A stretch of 64,000 nt of DNA from Parasedimentitalea psychrophila (lineage in GTDB: Bacteria > Pseudomonadota > Alphaproteobacteria > Rhodobacterales > Rhodobacteraceae), in the NCBI RefSeq assembly GCF_030285785.1, contig NZ_CP127247.1:496001-560000 (forward strand), written 5' to 3'. Below the pieces are notes generated by a model. The model was not told the DNA's origin. It worked only from the letters and a program-made list of their open reading frames with translations, and made no database searches. Positions 36,387-43,607 of this stretch are shown here, piece by piece. Positions within the stretch are counted from its first letter, which is position 1. The number at the start of each line of letters is the position of its first letter. A program made the position numbers and the translations under genes.

Positions 36387-37100
36387 TTGCGCGATTGGCA
36401 ACCTTTTCTGGGCCTGCCACTATGGGTCTGGCTGTTTATTTTTCCAACTGTTCTGGCGGCGTTTTGTCTGGCCTACCGCGACCCGGCCGAGCGCCTGTTG
36501 CGTCCGGTCTGGCGGCTGCTTGACCGGGTCTATCTGGGCGCTGGCGTCGCCGCGTCCTGTTTCATGGTGGCCATTCTGCTGCTGATCGTGGCGCAGATGA
36601 TCGCACGCTGGAGCAGCCTGACCTTTCCCGGATCGACTGAGTATGCCGGCTATGCGATGGCCGCGACCTCGTTCCTGGCGCTGGCCCATGCGCTGACCCG
36701 GGGCGCCCATATCCGGGTGTCGATCTTCCTGAACATGAACCGGTTTCTGGGCTTTTGGCTGGACGCCGTGGCGATGTGGGTCGCCGCCGTCATCGCCACC
36801 TATTTCGCCCGCTACGCGATCAAGACAAACATCATGTCGGAGTTGCTGAACGACCGCACCCAGGGGCAGGATTTTGTGCCCGAATGGCTGCTGTCTTTCT
36901 TTGCAATGTTCGCCAATGCGCCCGGCAAATGGGCGCAGATCTGGGCCGAGACCGGCTCGGACTGGGTCTATACCCCGGTCTGGCTGCCACAATTGCCGAT
37001 GTCGATCGGCACCGTGCTGCTGGCGGTGGCGATCTGGGATTACCTGACCCGTCTTTTGGTCCAACGCGAAACCAGCATCATCTCGGAGGCGGTCGAATGA
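36387..37100 (+). CDS. dctQ: TRAP transporter small permease (DctQ)
   Basis: A 237-residue inner-membrane protein with four main hydrophobic helices, the DctQ pattern. It is longer than usual because of an extra N-terminal helix (LWVWLFIFPTVLAAF, residues 12-27) and a periplasmic insert (about 150-195). The start is TTG at 36387 (reads MRDWQPFL) after GGGGGAT; the next in-frame Met is inside a helix. It overlaps dctM by four bases (ATGA). Confidence 0.85.
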   Translation: MRDWQPFLGLPLWVWLFIFPTVLAAFCLAYRDPAERLLRPVWRLLDRVYLGAGVAASCFMVAILLLIVAQMIARWSSLTFPGSTEYAGYAMAATSFLALAHALTRGAHIRVSIFLNMNRFLGFWLDAVAMWVAAVIATYFARYAIKTNIMSELLNDRTQGQDFVPEWLLSFFAMFANAPGKWAQIWAETGSDWVYTPVWLPQLPMSIGTVLLAVAIWDYLTRLLVQRETSIISEAVE

Positions 37101-38410
37101 ACGAGCTTTATACCACCATGATCTTTTTGTTCGTGCTGTTCGCCCTGCTGGGCGGCTCGGTGTGGATTGGCCTGGCGCTGATGGGCGTGGCCTGGGTTGG
37201 CATGATGATGTTCACCACCCGGCCACCCGGCGACGCGATGATCACCACCATCTGGACCGGCTCCTCCAGCTGGACCCTGACGGCGCTGCCGCTGTTCATC
37301 TGGATGGGCGAGATATTATATCGAACCCGATTATCGCAAGACATGTTCCGCGGTCTGGCGCCCTGGATGCGCTGGCTGCCGGGCGGCTTGCTGCACACCA
37401 ATATTGCCGCCTGCACCATCTTTGCCGCGGTGTCGGGATCATCCGCTGCCACCCTGACCACCGTCGGCAAGATGTCGATCCCCGAGCTGCGCAAGCGCGG
37501 CTACCCCGAGCATATGATCATCGGCACCCTGGCCGGCGCCGCAACGCTGGGGCTGATGATCCCGCCCTCGCTGACCCTGATTGTCTACGGTGTCACCATC
37601 AATGAAAGCATCACCAAGCTGTTCATGGCCGGCATCCTGCCCGGTCTGGTGCTGGCCAGTCTGTTCACCTTCTACATCATGGGCTGGCATTTCTTCTCCA
37701 AGGGCCCCCGCCCCGACCCGGAACCGCCGATGAGTTTTGGCACCATGCTGGCGGAGAGCCGCTTTCTGGTGCCAGTGCTGATGCTGGTCACGGTGGTCAT
37801 CGGCTCGATGTATATGGGTTTTGCCACGGCAACCGAGGCCGCCGCTGTCGGGGTGCTCGGTTCTCTGACACTGGCTTTCCTGCAGGGCTCGCTGAGCTGG
37901 AAGACCTTCACGGAATCCTTGATGGGCGCCACCCGCACCTCGGCGATGATCTCGCTGATCCTGATGGGGGCGTTCTTCCTGTCGCTGTCGATGGGCTTTA
38001 CCGGATTGCCGCGGGCCCTGGCCGACTGGATCGACACCCTGCACCTGTCGCCGCTGGCGCTGATCGTGGCGCTGACCATCTTCTATGTGTTCCTGGGCAT
38101 GTTCCTGGATGGGATATCATCGGTGGTGCTGACCATGGCGATCATTGAACCGATGATTCGTCAGGCCGGGATTGACCCGATCTGGTTTGGTATCTTCATC
38201 GTGGTGGTGGTTGAGATGGCTCAGGTGACACCACCGATCGGCTTTAACCTGTTTGTGCTGCAGGGCATGACCAAACACGAGATCTCCTATATCTCCAAAA
38301 CCGCCCTTCCCATGGTGGGTCTGATGCTGCTGATGGTGGTGATCCTGGTGGTCTTTCCAGAACTAGCCACCTGGTTGCCTGACAACATCCGCAGCCGTCC
38401 CGGCGGTTAA
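37097..38410 (+). CDS. dctM: TRAP transporter large permease (DctM)
   Basis: A 437-residue permease of the DctM/ion-transporter superfamily with about 12 helices. Conserved stretches are ALPLFIWMGEIL (about residue 60), FAAVSGSSAATLTTVG, and AATLGLMIPPSL (first hairpin region), and VVVEMAQVTPPIGFNLFVLQ near the C-terminus. The ATG at 37097 overlaps the dctQ stop. Uses a sodium or proton gradient to import the ligand handed over by DctP. Confidence 0.93.
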   Translation: MNELYTTMIFLFVLFALLGGSVWIGLALMGVAWVGMMMFTTRPPGDAMITTIWTGSSSWTLTALPLFIWMGEILYRTRLSQDMFRGLAPWMRWLPGGLLHTNIAACTIFAAVSGSSAATLTTVGKMSIPELRKRGYPEHMIIGTLAGAATLGLMIPPSLTLIVYGVTINESITKLFMAGILPGLVLASLFTFYIMGWHFFSKGPRPDPEPPMSFGTMLAESRFLVPVLMLVTVVIGSMYMGFATATEAAAVGVLGSLTLAFLQGSLSWKTFTESLMGATRTSAMISLILMGAFFLSLSMGFTGLPRALADWIDTLHLSPLALIVALTIFYVFLGMFLDGISSVVLTMAIIEPMIRQAGIDPIWFGIFIVVVVEMAQVTPPIGFNLFVLQGMTKHEISYISKTALPMVGLMLLMVVILVVFPELATWLPDNIRSRPGG

Positions 38411-38428
38411 GCACGGATCAAACCCCAT

Positions 38429-38452
38429 GCCCGAGCCACGACAGGCTCGGGC
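38429..38452 (+). terminator. terminator of the TRAP operon
   Basis: Perfect 9-bp GC-rich stem, GCCCGAGCC at 38429-38437 and GGCTCGGGC at 38444-38452, loop ACGACA, 18 bases past the dctM stop. No T-run follows. Confidence 0.6.
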
Positions 38453-38685
38453 TGACCCTTCAAACCTGATCCACCCCAATTAGACCGCTGATCTAAAACA
38501 ATTTTTACCTAAGTTACTGACCTGCCGGAAAGGTTTGTTTTACAAGCGTTTCCACCCAATCATGGCGACATTTGGGCAGTTTCGCCCAATTCATCCGAAA
38601 ATTGACACGATCCGGACGCAATCCCCGCGCACCCTGACAGCTCAGGTTCTTGCGGCCACAGGGGTCGCCACAGGGGGTCATTGCT

Positions 38686-40068
38686 GTGCTTCACAACGAC
38701 ATTGCAGACAATCAGCATCAGGCAGATGAACTGCAATGTGGCTTTAAACTGCTGCACGGTCAGTACCAGATCGAAAGCGCCCTGAGCAGCGGTGGCTTTG
38801 GCATCACCTATCTGGCGCGCGACAGTCTGGACCGCCAGGTGGTGATCAAGGAATGCTTTCCCGCCGGGGTCTGCCACCGCAGCCAGGGCATGGTCGAGCC
38901 GGTCTCCGCTCCTTACGCCAGACAATATAAAACCGTGCTGCGCCATTTCCTGCGCGAGGCCCAGTGGCTGGCGCGCTCGGTGCATCCGGGCATTGTCGGC
39001 ATTCATCAGGTGTTTCGCGAAAACAACACCGCCTATATCGCGATGGAATTCGTCGATGGGGTTGATCTGGTCACCCTGCGCGAGCAGCAGCCCGAGCGCG
39101 TCACCGACGCCCTGCTGCAAGACGTGCTGGAACAGGCCCTGGGCATCCTCGCCTTTATCCACGAGCTTGGCATTTTGCACCGGGACATTTCGCCGGACAA
39201 TTTCCTTCTCAGCCCTGACGGCACCGTAACGCTGATCGACTTTGGCGCCGCCAGCGGCGGCCAGGACGACGGCGATGGCACTCTTGATCCCATGCTGTCG
39301 GTCAAGGACGGCTATTCCGCCCATGAGCTGTATCAGTCAGAGATGCCGCACAGGGCCTCAAGCGATCTCTATTCCTTGGGGGCGACCCTGAGTTATCTGG
39401 TGACCTCTGCACCGCCCCCCATCAGCCAGCATCGGCTGGATGCCCTGACCGCAGGCGACCCGGACCCCTGCCTGACGCTGAGTGATGGCTACCGCGATTT
39501 CAACAAGGCGTTTCTGGCCTCCATCGACAAGGCCTTGTCGGTTCTGCCCGGTGTCCGCTACCAATCAGCTTTGGAATGGCTGGATGAATTGCAGGGTGAT
39601 GTGCCCCAGACACAGGCCCAGACACAGGCGCTGGCTATCCGGGCACAGACCCGGGCAACGCGGGCCATCTTCAGCCCCGACGTGGCACCGCTGAAGATCA
39701 GTGCCGAGCTGGAAAACATGCTCGCCTCGCTGGTTGAAAACACCAATAGCGGGCTGGTTCCTGCGGGTCCGGAAACCTCCAAACACCGTCAGGCCAAGCG
39801 GCCTCAGATACAACCTGATCAGCCCGCCAAGCCGCGCCAGCTGGTCGATATTTTTGGCGACCCAATCGGCGACGTCGATCTTTGGCTGCAAGAGCAGGAC
39901 AGCAGCGCCAGCCGGACACAGCCCATGGCGCCACCCGCCGCCGAGGCAGGTCTCTCTGCCCCCCAGCCAGAGCAGCCCCGCAGCCGCCGCAGAAGCCCCT
40001 TCGCCAAATTCATCCTCTTCCCCCTGCGTCGGATTTTTGGCGGCGCCGCCTCTCAACGCAACGACTAG
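38686..40068 (+). CDS. Ser/Thr protein kinase (PpkA/PknB-like)
   Basis: A 460-residue eukaryotic-type kinase. The catalytic domain spans about 25-290 and has an intact set of motifs: glycine loop SSGGFGITYLA, VVIKECFP lysine, HRDISPDNFLL catalytic loop and LIDFGAAS (DFG). The activation segment (GTLDPMLSVKDGYSAHELYQ) carries Thr and Ser residues. A Pro/Gln-rich linker follows. The end is basic and hydrophobic (FAKFILFPLRRIFGGAA) and may lie on the membrane; there is no transmembrane helix. I chose the GTG at 38686, which has AGGGGG upstream; a TTG at 38650 would add 12 residues. It heads the eight-gene cassette; the FHA gene follows after 29 bp. Confidence 0.88.
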   Translation: MLHNDIADNQHQADELQCGFKLLHGQYQIESALSSGGFGITYLARDSLDRQVVIKECFPAGVCHRSQGMVEPVSAPYARQYKTVLRHFLREAQWLARSVHPGIVGIHQVFRENNTAYIAMEFVDGVDLVTLREQQPERVTDALLQDVLEQALGILAFIHELGILHRDISPDNFLLSPDGTVTLIDFGAASGGQDDGDGTLDPMLSVKDGYSAHELYQSEMPHRASSDLYSLGATLSYLVTSAPPPISQHRLDALTAGDPDPCLTLSDGYRDFNKAFLASIDKALSVLPGVRYQSALEWLDELQGDVPQTQAQTQALAIRAQTRATRAIFSPDVAPLKISAELENMLASLVENTNSGLVPAGPETSKHRQAKRPQIQPDQPAKPRQLVDIFGDPIGDVDLWLQEQDSSASRTQPMAPPAAEAGLSAPQPEQPRSRRRSPFAKFILFPLRRIFGGAASQRND

Positions 40069-40097
40069 CCCGCCGCCACCCGCGAAAAGGACCTCCC

Positions 40098-41414
40098 ATG
40101 AAATTCATCAGAGACATCATCGCCGACAAGCGCGAGCAGAACTCTCCCAATAGGGGGCAGGTTGCCGACGCCAGATCAGATCACGACGTCATGGCCTCGA
40201 TCCTGTCGGAAACCGGTCCAGCGACGGATCCCTTTCGTCTGGATAACCGGTTTCAGGTGTCAGAGCCGCAAAGCAAAGCCACCACGGTGCCTGACCAACC
40301 ACCGGTTTCACCCGAAGAAACCCCACTGGCGGTGGCCGAGCCATTTACGGCCCCCGCCAAGCCGCAGCCAGAGCTGGCCTCTATTGGCGACCCCGAGAGT
40401 GATCTTTTGGATGTTGATTTTCAACGCCTTGTGGCCTCGGCCGCGCCCCGGGAACAGGCGCCGCAGGACCGACCATTCAAGCGGTTCACCCGCACCCAAA
40501 CCCGGCTGCGCAGCCTTGATCTGGACCTGCCTGAGGCTCAGCCCGCTGTCGCCGACAGGCCAACACCAGCCCCCGACCAAGCGGCCCAATCACCGGCCCA
40601 GTCACCGGTCCAGCATCCGGCCCCGATACGCCAAAAAGCCGTTGCTCCGGCCCCTGTTGCTCCGGCCCCTGTTGCTCCGGCCCCTGTTGCTCCGGCCCCC
40701 GCTGTCCCGGCTCCAGTGGACCGCGCGCCAGTTGCCCCGCCACCAGTTGCCCAACCTCCGGTAGCCCAGCCACCGGTAGAGCGAGCGCCGCAAAGGGCTG
40801 CACCGGAAACAGCCGTTCAACCCAGCCTTGGCGCCCCAGCACCGCAGGTCGAGACAGCACCGCAGGTCGAGACGGCCAGACCCGATCCGGCCCAGCCCAT
40901 CGACGTGCCCTCACCTGCCATGGGGCGCGGCTCCAGCAAGGCCGGCCGGGTCAAAACCCGTCTGCTGGGATTCAACCCCGGTCAGGCCGCAGGCGCCGAT
41001 CCCTTTGCCCGCGCTGACGACACTGCGACCTCGGGCTACACCCAATACCCCGTCGGCTGGCTGGCAGTGGTCAAGGGTCCCGGACGCGGCGCCACTTTTA
41101 CCCTGTTCAGTGGCGTCACCATCATCGGTCGCGGCGAAGACCAGACCGTGCGGCTGGATTTTGGCGACAACAGTATCTCGCGCGCCAATCACGCCGCCAT
41201 TGCCTTTGATTCTGAGCAGAACAGCTTTTTCATCGGTCACGGCGGCAAGGCCAATCTGGTGCGCCGCAATGACCGCCCGGTTCTCAGCACCGAAGAGCTG
41301 GCGATGGGGGATCTGATCCGCATTGGCGAAACCACCCTGCGGTTTGTACCGCTCTGCGGACCCGAGTTTGGCTGGTCCGAGACCCCACAGAACGAAGCCG
41401 GGCATGGGGCCTGA
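40098..41414 (+). CDS. FHA domain protein with long Pro/Ala-rich linker
   Basis: A 438-residue protein with an N-terminal charged helix (MKFIRDIIADKREQ), a disordered Pro/Ala-rich middle (about 80-310) and a C-terminal forkhead-associated domain (about 325-430). FHA domains bind phosphothreonine. The usual GR is in TIIGRGED, but the SRxH motif reads SRANH, with one extra residue, so peptide binding may differ. The linker DNA holds four tandem 15-bp units at 40641-40700 (PVAPA in protein). Flanked by kinase and phosphatase genes, it is the likely phosphorylation-dependent adaptor of the cassette. It overlaps the phosphatase gene by 11 bp. Confidence 0.85.
   Translation: MKFIRDIIADKREQNSPNRGQVADARSDHDVMASILSETGPATDPFRLDNRFQVSEPQSKATTVPDQPPVSPEETPLAVAEPFTAPAKPQPELASIGDPESDLLDVDFQRLVASAAPREQAPQDRPFKRFTRTQTRLRSLDLDLPEAQPAVADRPTPAPDQAAQSPAQSPVQHPAPIRQKAVAPAPVAPAPVAPAPVAPAPAVPAPVDRAPVAPPPVAQPPVAQPPVERAPQRAAPETAVQPSLGAPAPQVETAPQVETARPDPAQPIDVPSPAMGRGSSKAGRVKTRLLGFNPGQAAGADPFARADDTATSGYTQYPVGWLAVVKGPGRGATFTLFSGVTIIGRGEDQTVRLDFGDNSISRANHAAIAFDSEQNSFFIGHGGKANLVRRNDRPVLSTEELAMGDLIRIGETTLRFVPLCGPEFGWSETPQNEAGHGA
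40641..40700 (+). repeat. four tandem 15-bp repeats in the FHA protein linker
   Basis: GTTGCTCCGGCCCCT is repeated head to tail at 40641, 40656, 40671 and 40686 (last copy with one change), encoding VAPAP units. The frame is kept whatever the copy number, so length variation between strains is possible. A second, 2-copy 15-bp duplication (QVETA) lies near 40846-40875. Confidence 0.9.
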
Positions 41415-42345
41415 GCTCCAGTTCACTTATGATGCCGCCACCGCAATCAGCCAGGGTCGGCGCGAACGGCAGGAAGATGCCGTTGCCTCGGATTTCATGG
41501 CCGGTGCCGGGCTGGGATTTGCGGTTCTGGCAGATGGTATGGGCGGCCATGCCGCCGGGGACATTGCCAGCAAGATCGTGGTCACCGAGGTGTTCAGCGA
41601 GCTGAAATTCCGCGCCGATGCGCCGCAACAGTTAGAGGCGCAGATCACTCAGGCCCTCTCTGCGGCGGCGCGGGCGGCCAATGACTGTGTCGGCCATTAC
41701 GCCGCCCAGAACGCCAGCGCCGACGGTATGGGGGCCACCCTTCTGGCGCCGGTGCTGTTTCAGGACCGGCTGTACTGGATCTCGGTCGGCGACTCGCCGC
41801 TGTATCTGTTTCGCGACGGTGAACTGATGCGGCTGAATGATGAACACTCGCTTGCCGCGCAGCTGGATGCGCGCGTGACGCAGGGGTTGATGTCGCTTGA
41901 ACAGGCCCACAACCATCCTGACCGGGCCTGCCTGACCTCGGTGCTGTCCGGTCAGGACATTGCCCGCATCGATTGCCGCAGCACCGCCTTTACCCTGCGC
42001 CACCGAGACATCGTGATCGCCGCCAGCGACGGCTTGCAATATCTGGAGGACAGCATGATTGCAGAGGTCCTGACCGCCCGGCAAGACCAGTCCAGCAGCG
42101 ACATCAGCGCCGCGCTGATGGGCTGCCTGCACCACTTGAACGACCCGGAACAGGACAATATCTCGTTCTGCGTCATCAAGGTCTCGGATCAGCTCAAGGC
42201 TGCGACACCACAGGCGCAGCCCGCCAAACCGCCGATCCAGCCGCAGGCTTCAAAGCCGAAATCCAACACCATCACCATCATGGCCTCGGCCTCCAGATCC
42301 AAAGGCATCACCTCTTTTCATATCGTGAATGGCGACAGCGCATGA
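41404..42345 (+). CDS. PP2C-family protein phosphatase
   Basis: A 313-residue metal-dependent Ser/Thr phosphatase. Motifs: GRRERQEDA (first metal aspartate), AVLADGMGGHAAGD, DGMGATLLAPV, WISVGDSPLYL, VIAASDGLQYL, and PEQDNISFCVIKV (last metal aspartate). A C-terminal tail of about 60 residues (Pro/Gln-rich, then SRSKGITSFHIVNGDSA) is extra to the fold. It should reverse the action of the adjacent kinase. The ATG at 41404 lies inside the FHA gene; its stop overlaps the next gene by four bases. Confidence 0.9.
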   Translation: MGPELQFTYDAATAISQGRRERQEDAVASDFMAGAGLGFAVLADGMGGHAAGDIASKIVVTEVFSELKFRADAPQQLEAQITQALSAAARAANDCVGHYAAQNASADGMGATLLAPVLFQDRLYWISVGDSPLYLFRDGELMRLNDEHSLAAQLDARVTQGLMSLEQAHNHPDRACLTSVLSGQDIARIDCRSTAFTLRHRDIVIAASDGLQYLEDSMIAEVLTARQDQSSSDISAALMGCLHHLNDPEQDNISFCVIKVSDQLKAATPQAQPAKPPIQPQASKPKSNTITIMASASRSKGITSFHIVNGDSA

Positions 42346-43568
42346 CACATCCAGACCCAATCCAAAGCCCCTTGTTCGGCCAGTTGCAACAGGCGCTGAG
42401 CCAGCAGGGCTTGCCGCAGGAGTACTTTGATTGGGGCCAGCAGCTGTTGCAACGGCTGGACAAGCCGGTGCAGGTCATGGTCATCGGCTACCCCGGCAGT
42501 GGTAAATCGACGGTGATCGACATGATGTTGGGCCAGTCGGTGATTTGCCGCCACGCCGCCGCCATTCCAGCCCACATAACCGCCCCCATAATCGAAGTCT
42601 GCTATGGCCCCGAAGCCCGTATCGAAATCGAGGCGCCAGACGGCAGAACCAGCTGGCATCCCGGCACCCTCGCCCAGACTGCCCTGCCGCCCGACACCGT
42701 TCGACTGCGGCAAGAGCTGCCCGGCACCCGGCTGCAAACCCACAGCTTTGTCGAGATCTCGCTCTCTGGTTCAGCCGAGCAAAACCATAACATCCTGCAA
42801 CGCGCTGCCCGCCATGCGGATGTCATCCTGTGGTGCAGCGAGGGTTTCACCCCGGCCGAGCAGAGCCTGTGGGCGACGGTTCCAGACGCAAAAAAGGACC
42901 ACAGCTTTCTGGTGCTGACCATGGCCGATCGCCAGATCATGCGCGGCACCTTGACCAGCCTGCTGGCCGGGCTGGATGGCTTTGCCGCCGAGCAATTTCT
43001 CGGCGTCTACCCCCTGGCCGCGGTTCAGGCCATCACCGCACAGACCGCCGACCACACCGTCAACGCCCAGCTGTGGCAGTCCAGCGGCGGCAGGCAGCTG
43101 GCCCGTGATGTGCAAAAGCAGGTCGAACTGGGGCGTGCCTCGGACGTGGATCAGGCCGAAATGCTGGTGCGCCAGTTCGCCCCCAAAGTCGCGGATCAAC
43201 AGTGGCAGCAAACCCCGCCTGCCCCCAAACCAGACCCAACGCCACAGAACACGCCAACCGACGCGTTTCTGCACACCGCGCTGGACCTGTTGCAGGGCCG
43301 TGCCCGTCAGATGCTGGCCGAGACCGACGGCGCCGCAAATGCCGATGCGATCCTTTCAACCTGTATGGACACCGTCAAGGACCTGTCCAAAACCCTTCTG
43401 GCGTCGCAAAACCGCTCGCCACAGGTGCAGGCGGCGCTGGACGGCGCGCAGGACGGCGAAGAGCTGCTGATCCTGTTTCAGCTGGAACGCGGTGAGGACG
43501 CCGCCATAGATGCGGTCACTTTACTGCTGCAACTAAAGAGAGAGATCGCCGATGACATCTCTCAGTAA
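42342..43568 (+). CDS. dynamin-like P-loop GTPase with degenerate G3
   Basis: A 408-residue P-loop protein. G1 is VMVIGYPGSGKST (about residue 47), and a threonine in AHITAPI is a possible G2. The expected DxPG of G3 is absent; the equivalent strand reads VEISLSGSAEQN. The G4 position reads VLTMADR instead of NKxD. After the nucleotide domain (to about 225) comes a Pro-rich linker and a helical C-terminal region. It probably binds nucleotide but may hydrolyse it poorly, and could be a regulatory partner of the two GTPases that follow. The start overlaps the phosphatase stop (ATGA). Confidence 0.7.
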   Translation: MTHPDPIQSPLFGQLQQALSQQGLPQEYFDWGQQLLQRLDKPVQVMVIGYPGSGKSTVIDMMLGQSVICRHAAAIPAHITAPIIEVCYGPEARIEIEAPDGRTSWHPGTLAQTALPPDTVRLRQELPGTRLQTHSFVEISLSGSAEQNHNILQRAARHADVILWCSEGFTPAEQSLWATVPDAKKDHSFLVLTMADRQIMRGTLTSLLAGLDGFAAEQFLGVYPLAAVQAITAQTADHTVNAQLWQSSGGRQLARDVQKQVELGRASDVDQAEMLVRQFAPKVADQQWQQTPPAPKPDPTPQNTPTDAFLHTALDLLQGRARQMLAETDGAANADAILSTCMDTVKDLSKTLLASQNRSPQVQAALDGAQDGEELLILFQLERGEDAAIDAVTLLLQLKREIADDISQ

Positions 43569-43607
43569 CCCCCGCTGTAATCACCATCGCCATTGGGCCA
43601 GATTCTC

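Noticed and set aside
40641-40700. Tandem 15-bp repeats considered as CRISPR-like
   Set aside because: Head-to-tail repeats without spacers, in frame in the FHA linker; no cas gene in the window.
38686-42345. Kinase-FHA-PP2C as part of a type VI secretion locus
   Set aside because: No tss, vgrG, hcp or clpV gene anywhere in the 64 kb; the downstream partners are GTPases.
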